Notes under the pieces: model-generated
Database searches by the model: none
Seen by the model: only the letters and a program-made list of their open reading frames with translations
What the model was told of the DNA's origin: nothing
Origin: an uncultured Nodularia sp.
GTDB lineage: Bacteria; Cyanobacteriota; Cyanobacteriia; Cyanobacteriales; Nostocaceae
NCBI GenBank assembly: GCA_903911355.1
Contig: CAIWDD010000040.1
Coordinates: 18,499 to 82,498 of the forward strand
Direction of reading: 5' to 3'
DNA: 64,000 bases
Program-made: the position numbers and the translations under genes
Shown: positions 27,574 to 37,214 of the stretch, in pieces
How positions within the stretch are numbered: the first letter of the stretch is position 1
How the letters are laid out: every line of letters starts with the position of its first letter

Positions 27574-28491
27574 TTAGGGTATGGGTTTAGTTAGGGAGGC
27601 TAGGGCAGCACCAGCAGTTTCGGCGATAATACTAACCAGACGATAAAAAGCGATCGCACTAATTATCACAGCAGAAGGAAACCGATGCTGCAAAAGAGCC
27701 ATGGCTGTCACTTCAAACACACCCAAGCCGGACGGTGCACCGGGAACCACAAAACCTAATAACCAAGAAAAGCAAAAAGCACCTAATAATAAAGGTAATT
27801 GGCTCAAATGCAATGGAGTCAGGGCAAAAACAGTTAAAACAAACCCAGAACCACGCAAGACTAAAAACCCCAATTCCCCCAACAAAGCCCTAAGGGGATA
27901 ACGTTTAACTTGCAAAGGAATAGTAGGCTCAGTAGCAGACCTTTTCACCTTGATTTTCTGACAGAAGCAAATCACCGGATTTAAAAATCGGGGATGAACA
28001 CCAACCAGGACTACAGCCAAACTAAAAAATTGTAATATTTGCACAGAACCGGTAATATAATGAGGGGCAAATTGATTACCGAAGATAATAATCATAATTA
28101 AAGCTGCCGCCGCCATTAATAGGGGTTCGAGCAATACGCTTAAAGTAGCAGCACCCACAGGAATCTGAGCATTTTTCGCTGCCATAATTCTGCCATAATG
28201 ATGCCAGATATTACCAGGTAAATATTTAGCAATATTGGTTTTGAGATAGACCTGAATAAATTCCACAGGTGGGACTGGTTGATTTAAGTCGTGGAGAATC
28301 CAAGTCCATATCCAACCACCCCAAGTATGTGCTAGTAAAGTTACCCCTGTGGCTATGCACAGAATTGCCCATGCGAATGCATCAACTTGGATTGTTATCA
28401 CCTCATACCAATGATCCTTGAGGGCTTTCCCTAAAAAAAATATGGTTACACCGAAAATTAGCCCGCGTAAAATTTGCTTCGTCATTTGCAA
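27574..28491 (-). CDS. Lysylphosphatidylglycerol synthase transmembrane-region (UPF0104) family protein
   Basis: 305 residues, about eight membrane helices. NIAKYLPGNIWHHYGR (about 85-100) and the later GFVVPGAPSGLGVFEVT are signature segments of the flippase-like part of MprF. There is no aminoacyl-transferase domain, so it is not an LPG synthase by itself; a role in lipid translocation or glycolipid handling is inference. Start ATG 28491, with another in-frame ATG six bases later (28485). It stands alone, tail to tail with tRNA-Leu. Confidence 0.83.
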   Translation of the reverse strand: MQMTKQILRGLIFGVTIFFLGKALKDHWYEVITIQVDAFAWAILCIATGVTLLAHTWGGWIWTWILHDLNQPVPPVEFIQVYLKTNIAKYLPGNIWHHYGRIMAAKNAQIPVGAATLSVLLEPLLMAAAALIMIIIFGNQFAPHYITGSVQILQFFSLAVVLVGVHPRFLNPVICFCQKIKVKRSATEPTIPLQVKRYPLRALLGELGFLVLRGSGFVLTVFALTPLHLSQLPLLLGAFCFSWLLGFVVPGAPSGLGVFEVTAMALLQHRFPSAVIISAIAFYRLVSIIAETAGAALASLTKPIP

Positions 28492-28806
28492 GAAATAAAG
28501 ATATCTTAAATCACCCGAATATAATCAATTGCTGGTATTAATCTCTCTACAGTTAGATCATAGTCTGATTTTGGTAGCAAGTATAATGTTACCTACGCTA
28601 GAGGTTAAATGATAGTTTTATTTCTAATCTTGAGTGGGGTTATGAAACATAGATGTTTGTAATCCGGTGAGTAAATGGCAAGCTTAGGAAACACAGATAA
28701 ACAGGGATGAAATTGATATCTGTTAACCGATAAATGTCAGAATTTGCTGATCATATCAAATAATCAATTAAATGGGTAACCTATTTTCCTGTAAAAGGAG
28801 GATTTG
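28492..28806. other. Intergenic region upstream of the lipoprotein pair
   Basis: 315 bp, AT-rich, no ORF or clear repeat. AAAGGAGG at 28794-28801 is the ribosome binding site of the first lipoprotein. Confidence 0.55.
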
Positions 28807-29349
28807 ATGGACAATATGATAGCTTTCTGGAAAAAGTTAAAACTACGCCAGTTTGTGGTTATCTTTGTGGCTGGTCTATTGTTGATAGTTACTACTGCTT
28901 GTAGTGGAGCAAATCCTCAAGGATTAAAACCACAAAACCCTGCAGTTCAGGCTGGTGGTGGAGATAAATATACTAAATATAGGATGAGTACAGATACTAA
29001 AGCGATTAATTCAGAAGAGAAAAAGGAAATTCAACGAGCTAGTTCACAATCAGATTTACAACTTTTGATAGCCATAAGTAGAGACTCCGAAATACTTTAC
29101 CCCGGTGCGGATACACCTCAAGGTAGAGTTGAAAAAGAAAAAGAATTGCCTATCATCACTGACAAAAACTTCCAAAGACCTGCGCCTGGTGGTTTGATTC
29201 AAAGAGAACCAGATATAGGAACTCGCATTCAAGAACGGGTGGAAACAGTACAAGATTCAGTTAAAGAAGCTTCTGGTTTTTTACAAGAAAAAGCAAAAGA
29301 AGCCAATTCTAGACCTGAGTTACAAAAAAATCCAGCAGTCGGTAAGTAG
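28807..29349 (+). CDS. Small lipoprotein, DUF6658-like
   Basis: 180 residues from ATG 28807, chosen because AAAGGAGG lies five bases ahead. A basic N-region (KKLKLRQ), hydrophobic core (FVVIFVAGLLLIV) and lipobox TTACSG give a lipid-modified Cys near residue 32. The mature part is polar and Lys/Glu/Gln-rich without Cys, ending in a long amphipathic helix (RIQERVETVQDSVKEASGFL). Its N-terminus resembles that of the next gene, so the two are probably paralogues. Function unknown; the family name is from memory. Confidence 0.75.
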   Translation: MDNMIAFWKKLKLRQFVVIFVAGLLLIVTTACSGANPQGLKPQNPAVQAGGGDKYTKYRMSTDTKAINSEEKKEIQRASSQSDLQLLIAISRDSEILYPGADTPQGRVEKEKELPIITDKNFQRPAPGGLIQREPDIGTRIQERVETVQDSVKEASGFLQEKAKEANSRPELQKNPAVGK

Positions 29350-29378
29350 AAACTTAAAACCGTCACAAGAGTAAGGTT

Positions 29379-29987
29379 ATGAATAAATTCATTAATTGGC
29401 TGAAAAATATTAGTCCTGTGAAGATTTTAACAGTCTTTGTGGCAGTAACATTGCTGTTAATGACACAGGCTTGCAATCGTCCGGGAATAGCTCAACAACC
29501 ACCGCAACCCAGTGGTCAACCGCCTAATGTGGAAAGATACGACCCGACAAAAATTTATAAACTTAACACCCCAGAAGGTGGAATGAATAACTTTAGTGAT
29601 GTCGATCCTAGAGCCAAAGAGGCTGAAAGAGAAGCAAATGCTAGAGCCGCAGAATTGGCGAGAAAAGCGCGGGAAAACGTTCAAAAAAAGGGTATTGATA
29701 GTTCTGAGCAATATATTCGCAATTATCAGGAAGGTACACCTTTAGATGAGCGGGTCAGGCGTCTGGGGGAGGACATTGGTAGTTCTGCGGAGGAATTAGG
29801 TAAAGGTGTGATTAAGGGGACTCAGCGCGGAGTAGAAAATATTGAGAAAAGCACTGAACGCACTGCCGAAGACCTGACGACAAATATCCAACGCGGCGCA
29901 CAGGACACCGCAAAGAGTGTTCAACGCCAAGGGGAGGATGCAGCGGAGGCAGTGAAAAGGAAAATCAGAGAAATTGAGATAGATTAA
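29379..29987 (+). CDS. Small lipoprotein with amphipathic helical repeats
   Basis: 202 residues. Signal peptide with lipobox MTQACN (Cys about residue 32), Pro/Gln linker, then 11-residue-type amphipathic repeats (LGKGVIKGTQRGVENIEKST, ERTAEDLTTNIQRGAQDTAK) like those of YtxH or apolipoprotein/LEA-type helices. It lies 29 bp after the preceding lipoprotein and has the same architecture, pointing to duplication. Probably lies on the plasma or outer membrane surface; stress or lipid association is inference. Confidence 0.75.
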   Translation: MNKFINWLKNISPVKILTVFVAVTLLLMTQACNRPGIAQQPPQPSGQPPNVERYDPTKIYKLNTPEGGMNNFSDVDPRAKEAEREANARAAELARKARENVQKKGIDSSEQYIRNYQEGTPLDERVRRLGEDIGSSAEELGKGVIKGTQRGVENIEKSTERTAEDLTTNIQRGAQDTAKSVQRQGEDAAEAVKRKIREIEID

Positions 29988-29999
29988 TACCAGGTAAAA

Positions 30000-31256
30000 C
30001 TAGGTGTAATTAACTCCAGATTGATGATGCTGCAAATACCAAGCTTGTAATGCTAATCGTTGAACTTCGCGCCAGGGGATATTATGCTTTCGAGCTAATT
30101 GTGCACAATCTTCATATTCTGGCTGGACGTTGGCAATAAGCTGATCTTGTCTTGGTCCGTGCCATGCAACTTTAACCCGGACAGTGCCATATTCCAGTTC
30201 CACTGATTGAATTTCCCGTTGTAAAATGGCTCGCTGTTGGGTGCTGCGGCGAATTCCTAAAGTAGTGGTTTCGCGAAATAAAACTGCTTCACAAGGGAGT
30301 AAATTCTCAGGATGGCAAATGACAGTGAGTAAAATTCCTGGGCGTGACTTTTTCATTCCTATGGGTTGGGTGAACACATCCACTGCACCAACGGTAAACA
30401 AGGCTTCAAAGACATAGCCGAGGGCTTGGGGATTTAAGTCATCAATTTGGGTTTCAAGTACGGTGATGGTTTCTAAATCGGCATTGGTATCTTCAAAATT
30501 ATGGGCGGAATCCCCCAGCCACAGACGTAATATATTAGGGATAGGTAAATTAATGGTTCCTGCTCCCAGTCCCACCTGTTTAATGGTCATTGGTGGCGGT
30601 GAACCAAACTCTCTAGTTAGGGTAGTAACGATGGCGGCACCGGTTGGTGTCACGAGTTCCTGATCAATACCATTACTAAAAACTGGACAACCCCGCATTT
30701 CCCACAATTTCAATACTGCTGGTACTGGTACAGCCATTTCACCGTGGGCGGCGCGTACTGTTCCCCCTCCTGTGGGTAAGGCTGAACAGTATAGTAAGGG
30801 TAATCCTTGATGATTACTGGAAATCCCTAACCAGTCCAAGCCCAAGCAGGTACCGACAATATCGACAATTGCATCTACAGCGCCCACTTCATGGAAATGT
30901 ACCTTTTCTGGCGCGATACCATGCACTGCACCCTCAGCTACTGCTAGCTGTCGAAATACTGCCAAACTCCAAGCTTCTACCCGTGATGGCAAGTTAGCTT
31001 TGCAGATGATTTTTTCAATTTCTGGGAGGTGGCGGCCGTGGTGGTGATGCTTATGTAGTAAATCTACATGAACTTTGGTGGCCTGTTGACCATGGCGTTG
31101 CACAAGTTCGGCTGTGAGCTGATAATCCTGGTCAATCCCCAATTTATTGAGTGTTTCACGTAAATATTCCACGGGAACACCCAAGCTAACTAAAGCCCCT
31201 AGGCACATATCACCAGAAATTCCTGTGGGACATTGAAGATAAGCGACTTTACTCAT
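30000..31256 (-). CDS. larC: Nickel-pincer cofactor biosynthesis protein LarC
   Basis: 418 residues, single continuous frame. [20 protein letters not shown] (N-terminus), [18 protein letters not shown] and the His-rich [14 protein letters not shown] loop (likely nickel binding) identify LarC (DUF111). LarC inserts nickel into the pyridinium-bisthiocarboxylate pincer cofactor of lactate racemase and related enzymes, using CTP. In Lactiplantibacillus larC needs a programmed frameshift; here one ORF covers both halves. larB and larE are not in this window. Divergent from the t6A gene. Confidence 0.92.
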   Translation of the reverse strand: MSKVAYLQCPTGISGDMCLGALVSLGVPVEYLRETLNKLGIDQDYQLTAELVQRHGQQATKVHVDLLHKHHHHGRHLPEIEKIICKANLPSRVEAWSLAVFRQLAVAEGAVHGIAPEKVHFHEVGAVDAIVDIVGTCLGLDWLGISSNHQGLPLLYCSALPTGGGTVRAAHGEMAVPVPAVLKLWEMRGCPVFSNGIDQELVTPTGAAIVTTLTREFGSPPPMTIKQVGLGAGTINLPIPNILRLWLGDSAHNFEDTNADLETITVLETQIDDLNPQALGYVFEALFTVGAVDVFTQPIGMKKSRPGILLTVICHPENLLPCEAVLFRETTTLGIRRSTQQRAILQREIQSVELEYGTVRVKVAWHGPRQDQLIANVQPEYEDCAQLARKHNIPWREVQRLALQAWYLQHHQSGVNYT

Positions 31257-31423
31257 ATAGATAACTTCAACAACTTTATTTTTAGACTTTGCACAATTAT
31301 TCTGATGTAAATTATGGCCTATTTGAGGCAGGCGCTCATCTATATCGGTGACAATATGTGTAACGCTTAATTTGATATTTTTCCTCGTTGAGACAATTCT
31401 CCACCTCTAATTCAAAATTGGCT

Positions 31424-32074
31424 ATGGCAAAAATTTTCGCTGTCCATCCTGATAATCCACAAACTCGACGTATAGAGGAAATAAAGTCAGCGCTCTCTAG
31501 TGGCGCAGTGATGCTCTACCCTACAGACACAGTTTATGCTATTGGTTGTGATTTAAATGCCAAGTCGGCAGTAGAACGAGTGCGGCAAATTAAACAGCTA
31601 GCCAATGATAAACCACTGACATTTTTGTGTCCTTCATTATCAAATGTGGCAACTTATGCGTTTGTCAGTGATACAGCCTATCGGATTATGAAGCGCTTGA
31701 TACCTGGTACTTACACGTTTTTACTACCTGCTACCAAGTTAGTACCCCGACTAGTACAAAGTCCTAAGCGAAAAACTACTGGGATTCGTGTACCAGACCA
31801 TCCGGTATGCTTGGCATTGCTAGCAGCATTGGAAAATCCGATTATTTCCACTTCGGCACATTTACCGCCAGATGATGAATCTGTAGACCTAGATTTACAA
31901 CCTAGACTATCGCGGATGGAACTGTTTGACCGTTTGGATAATTTAGTAGATTTAATTATAGACACGGGTGAGGAATCAACTTATGAAGTGTCTACGATTT
32001 TGGACTTAACGGGAGACGAACCAATGATCACAAGGCAGGGGTTAGGTTGGGAAGCAGCAGCAGCTTGGGTATAA
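31424..32074 (+). CDS. L-threonylcarbamoyladenylate synthase (Sua5/YrdC family)
   Basis: 216 residues from ATG 31424 (MAKIFAVHPDNPQTRR); a TTG at 31388 adds 12 unlikely residues. The YrdC fold is shown by LYPTDTVYAIGCDLNAKSAV, KPLTFLCPSL and GIRVPDHPV. It makes threonylcarbamoyl-AMP from threonine, bicarbonate and ATP, the first step of t6A37 modification of ANN-decoding tRNAs. The length fits the short YrdC/YwlC form without the Sua5 C-terminal domain. Confidence 0.9.
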   Translation: MAKIFAVHPDNPQTRRIEEIKSALSSGAVMLYPTDTVYAIGCDLNAKSAVERVRQIKQLANDKPLTFLCPSLSNVATYAFVSDTAYRIMKRLIPGTYTFLLPATKLVPRLVQSPKRKTTGIRVPDHPVCLALLAALENPIISTSAHLPPDDESVDLDLQPRLSRMELFDRLDNLVDLIIDTGEESTYEVSTILDLTGDEPMITRQGLGWEAAAAWV

Positions 32075-32525
32075 CAAACAAACTACACAGGTTTATCTTT
32101 TAGTTTCTCCAGAAATGTCATAGAAAAACTCAAGTTTTGAGAGTGACATACTTACATTATCTGGCAGTGGTTAAAACACAATGGCAATAAATGTAGAGAT
32201 AGCAAGTCTTTTAACCACATTTGAGGCGTGGTCAATATCTATGTGTCATATCTAACCTGCTGGTTGATATATAGTATTTGCCGTTCTCATAGTTAGCCTC
32301 ACATCTGTGGTTGATTAACTCTTGCGTGTACTTCACTGGGGCGAGAACATCTATAAGAAGTAACACACTATTTTCCGTGTAAATTTTTCAATTGCCTACA
32401 GTCTTGTATCTGAGCAGTGCTTGCAGTGGGTTTTGAGAATGCTAAATAGTTCTCCAGCCAAGGCTGGCCTTATTTGCTGTACCTGCGTTGTAGTTATGGT
32501 GCAATACCACACTCACCGAAAAGTC
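32075..32525. other. Long leader region of the hetZ-like gene
   Basis: 451 bp without a supported gene. It contains the 10-bp inverted repeat at 32167-32218 and in-frame but unlikely start codons from 32421. Long 5' regions are typical of heterocyst regulatory genes. Confidence 0.5.
32167..32218. promoter_or_regulatory. 10-bp perfect inverted repeat, terminator or regulatory site
   Basis: GTGGTTAAAA (32167-32176) and TTTTAACCAC (32209-32218) with 32 nt between. Located 93 bp after the t6A gene and about 300 bp before the hetZ-like start. Confidence 0.4.
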
Positions 32526-33746
32526 ATGAAAGCCAACCTTGTAAATCTACCAACTTCAAAATCTGCTGTTTTCTGCAATGTTTCGCCTGCAGAATTGCTC
32601 CGAGACGATGACAATACCTTGAGACAATTCTTGTATCAAGAAATGCTTTTGTCTGTGAAAGCGGCATCTGAGTGTATACAAGCAGTATCACAGCGGATAG
32701 CTACAGAAGTTGAACGAATATGTCATAAAAGCTCCCGTATCCAAGAATCTGGAGAAGTCCAGTCATGGCAACTTAATTTAGCTAGACATCGCTTGCAAAA
32801 GTGCCTGCATTACTACCAACTAGGTTCCCGGCGGGGGAGGGTGGAATTACATAGTACTTTAGGTGCTATGGTTTACCGTCATGTCGCGACTGCTGGTTCA
32901 GAGTTGGGGTTTAATGCTCGTTACACTCTGATTGAAGATTTTTTACAAGCGTTTTACATCGAAGCTATTAAAGCTTTCCGCCGGGAAAACCAATTGTCAG
33001 AAGATTATCAACCCCGGACTCAGTTGCAATTGGCAGAATACATGGCTTTTACAGAGCAATATGCTAAACGCCGAATTAATTTACCTGGTGGGAATAATCA
33101 GCAATTGATTATCCTTCGCGCTCAAGGTTTTGCTCGTCGTCAGCCCCAAGAAACTACTGTAGATATTGAAATGGCGGTGGAATCTGCTAGGAGTGAAGAG
33201 GCGGAATCTTACCAGCGTCACTCGGCGGTGCAACAGATTAGATCCCAGATGGTTGCTCAAACTAATTTTGATCCGTCGGAGGAGTCGGAGCGCGATCGCG
33301 TGATTGCGGAATTGGCAAAATACCTGGAATCTCAAGGTCAGTCTGACTGTGTGGAATACCTGAAGCTGAAATTACAAGACCTCTGTGCCCCAGAAATTGA
33401 CCAAATCCTGGGTTTAACTAGCCGTGAGCGCGACTATCTACAACAGCGTTTTAAATACCATGTGGAAAAATTCGCCAAGAACCACCAATGGCAATTAGTT
33501 CATCAATGGTTGGGTGCAGGTCTAGAGCAAAAGTTGGGTTTAACTTCTGGACAATGGGACATCTTTGTGAGTGTGTTATCTCCTGAGCAGCAACAGATTT
33601 TGCAGTTGAAAATTACTCGACACAGTGATCAGGCGATCGCTAAAGCGATAAAATGTACACCTAAGCAGCTGCAAAAGCGCTGGACTCAAATGCTAGAGGT
33701 GGCATGGGATATTCGTAATGGCGAGAATCATATCCAAGCCAGTTAA
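32526..33746 (+). CDS. HetZ-family protein (heterocyst development regulator or relative)
   Basis: 406 residues from ATG 32526 (MKANLVNLPTSK); longer frames to 32439 or a TTG at 32421 add a hydrophobic Cys-rich leader I consider untranslated. YYQLGSRRGRVELHSTLGAM (about 100-119) is the hallmark of HetZ-family proteins, and the C-terminal LTSRERDYLQQRFKYHVEKF plus IAKAIKCTPKQLQKRW regions look like helix-turn-helix DNA-binding segments. HetZ acts with HetR early in heterocyst commitment in Anabaena. This copy resembles a HetZ-related paralogue more than HetZ itself; no patU follows. Confidence 0.82.
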   Translation: MKANLVNLPTSKSAVFCNVSPAELLRDDDNTLRQFLYQEMLLSVKAASECIQAVSQRIATEVERICHKSSRIQESGEVQSWQLNLARHRLQKCLHYYQLGSRRGRVELHSTLGAMVYRHVATAGSELGFNARYTLIEDFLQAFYIEAIKAFRRENQLSEDYQPRTQLQLAEYMAFTEQYAKRRINLPGGNNQQLIILRAQGFARRQPQETTVDIEMAVESARSEEAESYQRHSAVQQIRSQMVAQTNFDPSEESERDRVIAELAKYLESQGQSDCVEYLKLKLQDLCAPEIDQILGLTSRERDYLQQRFKYHVEKFAKNHQWQLVHQWLGAGLEQKLGLTSGQWDIFVSVLSPEQQQILQLKITRHSDQAIAKAIKCTPKQLQKRWTQMLEVAWDIRNGENHIQAS

Positions 33747-33918
33747 AATGGTTTTGGAGTTTTGTCCTCTTTTGAGACTCCTATTTCTTCCAGTAAAAGA
33801 ATACTATTTTCTATTTGTTGTTCAGGTGGCAAAATTAAAAATTTATTAACCTAGTATTTACTGTTGCTTGTAGGAAATCCTAAAATCAGGAAATCTTGTC
33901 AAATCAAGCAAAATCAAC

Positions 33919-34401
33919 ATGAGTCAAGGCGGAAAGGCAGTTACATCTGGTAATGTCTTAGAAAACTGTGTGGAAGGTACTTTGCAGGGACATGGATATC
34001 TTCAAGTTGGCTGCAACTTACCCAGAAAACAGCGCCTTGAATATCTCTTGAGTGCGAATAATATACCCAAAAGATATGCCAGACAGGTTTATATCGGACC
34101 AGGAATTTATGGCAGCGATATAAATGTAGATTTTTATATTATTGGTAGCAGTCCAATTGCTTCTGGACTAATTATTGAATGTAAATGGCAGCAAACTAGT
34201 GGTTCAGTAGATGAAAAACTTCCCTATCTCAACTTGAATATTCAAAACTGCTATCCCACACGAGCAATGGTCTTAATCGATGGTGGAGGCGCGAAACCAC
34301 AAGCCATCTCATGGTTAGAAACACAAGTTGTTTCTAATCAAAAGTTATTAGCAGTTTTTGACTTGAGAGGCTTTATTACCTGGTCTAACAATAACCTTTA
34401 A
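33919..34401 (+). CDS. PD-(D/E)XK nuclease, putative restriction endonuclease
   Basis: 160 residues. Predicted core E15 (VLEN), D71 in INVDFYI and the E87-C-K89 pair in LIIECKWQ fit PD-(D/E)XK spacing. A compact size and position tail to tail with a Dam-type methylase (4-bp overlap of stop codons) argue for a restriction enzyme of a type II system. If so its target should be that of the methylase, inferred as GATC. The nuclease fold is well supported, the restriction role is inference. Confidence 0.7.
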   Translation: MSQGGKAVTSGNVLENCVEGTLQGHGYLQVGCNLPRKQRLEYLLSANNIPKRYARQVYIGPGIYGSDINVDFYIIGSSPIASGLIIECKWQQTSGSVDEKLPYLNLNIQNCYPTRAMVLIDGGGAKPQAISWLETQVVSNQKLLAVFDLRGFITWSNNNL

Positions 34402-35225
34402 TAGGAAGTTACCAATACCTCAGTTATCTGTCCTCGCTTTTTAGGATTAGAATTAATTGACCTACTGGCTGATATTCTATAAATCTGGAAGCCGGCATAA
34501 AGTTGGCGAATAAAGTCACAATCTGAATTAGATAGCATAACTTTTACTCCCCGCCGGGCTAGTTCTACAAATATATCTCTGAGTTGAAGTTGTTGGGTTT
34601 CACCAAAGCAATAGTGACTATAAGCTGTAAAATAACTGGTTGCACTGACAGGATAGTATGGCGGGTCAAAATAGACAAAATCATTACTACTAGTGGCATA
34701 ATTTAACACATCTGTAAAATCTGCTTGTTTAATTTCCGCTGTCTTAAGGGCTGCTGATGCGCCTCGCAGTATATCTTCCGGGCAAATATTAGGATTTTTA
34801 TATTTTCCCAGAGGGACATTAAATTTACCTTGAGCATTGACTCGATAAAGTCCATTGAAACAAGTCTTATTTAGATATATGAAACGAGCAGCTTGTTGTA
34901 AGTCAGTCCCTCCCGGCGAAGCTCTGACATGATAGTAATAGTCTTGACTATGCTGCTGATGATGTGCTTGTAACAGAGAGATTAATTCTTCAACACTATC
35001 CTTGACACAGCGATAAGTTGTAATTAATTCTGTATTAATATCACTTAATATAGATCCGGGGGGATGGAGATAGAAAAAAACTGCCCCACCTCCTAAAAAT
35101 GGCTCATAGTAGGTTTGATATTCCTGGGGAAAATATTGATTATATTGTGTGATTAACCGAGCTTTACCACCAGCCCACTTTAAAAATGGACGCGGAAAAA
35201 TTTTGCGAGATATTTGACTTACCAT
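34398..35225 (-). CDS. DNA adenine methylase, Dam/DpnM (D12) type
   Basis: 275 residues from ATG 35225; an upstream ATG at 35273 is less family-like. FLKWAGGKARL (14-24) binds SAM with EPFLGGGAVFF, the catalytic DPPY motif is in FVYFDPPYYP, and RFIYLNKTCFNGLYRVN with NVPLGKY is the target-recognition signature of GATC N6-adenine methylases. Cyanobacteria use GATC methylation at HIP1 (GCGATCGC). Position opposite the nuclease suggests a restriction-modification pair rather than an orphan Dam. Confidence 0.88.
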   Translation of the reverse strand: MVSQISRKIFPRPFLKWAGGKARLITQYNQYFPQEYQTYYEPFLGGGAVFFYLHPPGSILSDINTELITTYRCVKDSVEELISLLQAHHQQHSQDYYYHVRASPGGTDLQQAARFIYLNKTCFNGLYRVNAQGKFNVPLGKYKNPNICPEDILRGASAALKTAEIKQADFTDVLNYATSSNDFVYFDPPYYPVSATSYFTAYSHYCFGETQQLQLRDIFVELARRGVKVMLSNSDCDFIRQLYAGFQIYRISASRSINSNPKKRGQITEVLVTSY

Positions 35226-35369
35226 TGATTCCAACTCAGCTAGCAAACATAAGAAATATAGCGCAGGCAGCATATTTTATCTGAGTTGAGTAATTTTTTG
35301 GCTGCATAGATTACAATAAGATGAATGTGAAAGCAAGTGTAATTGTATAACAAGGCAGTATATATTGAA

Positions 35370-35576
35370 ATGTTTGACGGATTTTGGGATAACGTCTTTC
35401 GCTACCCGCGCTACTTTGTTACTATCCTCTTAGGGGTGTTTCTCAACACGGTGGAGCCATTAATGCCGTTGTTAAAACGCCCTGTAACCCTGATTGCTCT
35501 TTTGGGTTTCTTTTTGGGTAGCCTAGTGTTTGTGAGTCTTACACTGCGGGCGATGCTAGGCTTGAATCCAGTCTAG
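35370..35576 (+). CDS. DUF751 family small membrane protein
   Basis: 68 residues beginning MFDGFWDNVFRYPRYFV. Two membrane helices (FVTILLGVFLNTVEPL; LIALLGFFLGSLVFVSLTL). DUF751 is cyanobacterial/plastid and regularly precedes rbfA, as here (109 bp). Function unknown; the link to ribosome assembly is positional. Confidence 0.85.
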   Translation: MFDGFWDNVFRYPRYFVTILLGVFLNTVEPLMPLLKRPVTLIALLGFFLGSLVFVSLTLRAMLGLNPV

Positions 35577-35685
35577 ACTCAAACCATCAGGGTGTTTTTG
35601 TGTGGGGTATTGAGTGCTTCTAACTCGGTCCTGTGCAATTTATATATAATTATGTCGTACAACCTCTGTGAGGAGGCACAACTTT

Positions 35686-36090
35686 ATGGCTACTAATCGC
35701 CGCGTTTCCCGCGTTGCTGAATTGATTAAACGGGAAGTTAGCCAAATGCTACTCCATGGTATTAAAGATGACCGTGTAGGTACAGGAATGGTCAGTGTTA
35801 CTTATGTAGATGTTTCTGGTGATCTCCAACACGCCAAGGTCTACGTCAGTATTTATGGTACAGAGTCGGCTAAGTCAGAAACAATGGCGGGATTAAGGTC
35901 TGCAACTGGTTTTGTCCGCAGCGAACTTGGTTCACGAGTTAGGCTGCGTCGCACACCAGAAGTGATTTTTATCGAGGACGATTCTATAGAGCGGGGTACT
36001 AAGGTGCTGTCGCTTTTAAACCAACTAGAGTATCAGCGATCGCCAGAAAATCCGCAAGTAGCGGATAATACTAGCGATGAAGATGATTAA
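35686..36090 (+). CDS. rbfA: Ribosome-binding factor A
   Basis: 134 residues from ATG 35686, preceded by GAGGAGG. A KH-like fold with [35 protein letters not shown] and [19 protein letters not shown]. RbfA binds 16S rRNA near helix 1 and is needed for 30S maturation, especially in the cold. The acidic tail from about residue 115 is common. Ends at a terminator 73 bp on. Confidence 0.94.
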   Translation: MATNRRVSRVAELIKREVSQMLLHGIKDDRVGTGMVSVTYVDVSGDLQHAKVYVSIYGTESAKSETMAGLRSATGFVRSELGSRVRLRRTPEVIFIEDDSIERGTKVLSLLNQLEYQRSPENPQVADNTSDEDD

Positions 36091-36618
36091 TCTTCAGAAG
36101 AAGTAACTCGCTAACAATGTCACTTGAGAACAATTAATCCCTAGTGAATTCGCTAAACACTTAACAGACGGGATGTGATCACGTCTGTTTTAATCTAACT
36201 ATGAGGATATTTTCTGGCAAAATTCCCATTATTACTGCAATTTATTGATGATCATTGAGCTTTCGGCTAATTATTTGTCAATTACCAGGAATTATATGCT
36301 ATAATTATCAGTAATAAAATATACTAATCATTCATATAAGCAAACCCCCAAAAAATATTGACATTATCTTGCCAGCAAGTTAATTTAATTGCCCTTAATT
36401 GCCCTCAAAGCATTAATCCTAGTACTTTTCGTCTGAAAGTTATAATTTATTGACATTCTTAACATTTCTTTAGATAATTTGAAGGTGTATAGCGTCAAAA
36501 TAAGATTAGTTCCGTATAGCAAACTACAAAATCCTAGCCACAAGTCTGATGCTGTTCATGTTTGTTCCTAGTGTTTGATGGGAACAATGTCTACTTGTAA
36601 ACTTTGTGAGTAAAAACC
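36091..36618. other. Spacer between rbfA and the DUF4327 gene
   Basis: 528 bp. Only the terminator at 36163 and AT-rich DNA are seen; no ORF, RNA gene or known repeat. Confidence 0.5.
36163..36193 (+). terminator. Rho-independent terminator after rbfA
   Basis: AACAGACG (36163-36170) pairs with CGTCTGTT (36182-36189), loop 11 nt, followed by TTAATCT; short T run. Confidence 0.7.
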
Positions 36619-36864
36619 ATGACTGTGAATACGGTGCCTTCTATTAATTACTACTCCTACTACTCTTTGGATTTGATCCGAGACGAAGCACGCCGACTGG
36701 TACAAAAGGGAATTGTTAGTCGGCAACAGCCTATATATACATTGTGTCAATATATACCAGCTAGAGAGTGGGTAGGCGTGGAGTGTGAGTTAGAAAAATG
36801 TGACTTTTTATTACGCGATCGCATTGGCGACCTAATTGGCCGGGAAGAATGGGACAATGACTAA
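36619..36864 (+). CDS. DUF4327 family protein
   Basis: 81 residues. IRDEARRLVQKGIVSRQQPI, YTLCQYIPAREWVGVE and LLRDRIGDLIGREEW are the family signature; very conserved in cyanobacteria, no assigned role. Small, soluble, without metal motif. Upstream of it is 528 bp of non-coding DNA, so it probably has its own promoter. Confidence 0.88.
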   Translation: MTVNTVPSINYYSYYSLDLIRDEARRLVQKGIVSRQQPIYTLCQYIPAREWVGVECELEKCDFLLRDRIGDLIGREEWDND

Positions 36865-37214
36865 TCAGTCTTGAGATTTGGAATTCTCTGTTTATAGATT
36901 AAGGAATCACAGCACTTTTAGGGCGGTGAGCTTGTTAACTTGGATGTTTGTTTGTAATTGAGAGCAAGGGATTTCATGGCGAATTGGAACGGATAATCTC
37001 TAGTTTTGATATGTATTTCCTCATGCAGAATTTTAGTTTTTGCACTAACGCAACCAGCATTAGAACCTGAATATATACAATTTTGCCAGTTAAGAAGGGG
37101 TGGAGGCAATTTTTGGTTTAGATGCGCCACTCATTGAAAATTTAGTATCTTACTATACATTAAATTGCCGTAGTAGTTTAACATATGAAACTGCTGCGGT
37201 AATTTTTTGATAGT
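36865..37214. other. Intergenic spacer
   Basis: 350 bp, no supported gene. A 70-codon minus frame (36918-37130) has random-looking composition and no ribosome binding site. Confidence 0.45.

Noticed and set aside
34398..35225. Orphan regulatory Dam methylase
   Set aside because: Possible, but the tail-to-tail nuclease with a PD-(D/E)XK core makes a restriction-modification pair the better reading.
36918..37130. 70-codon minus frame
   Set aside because: Random-looking composition and no start signal.
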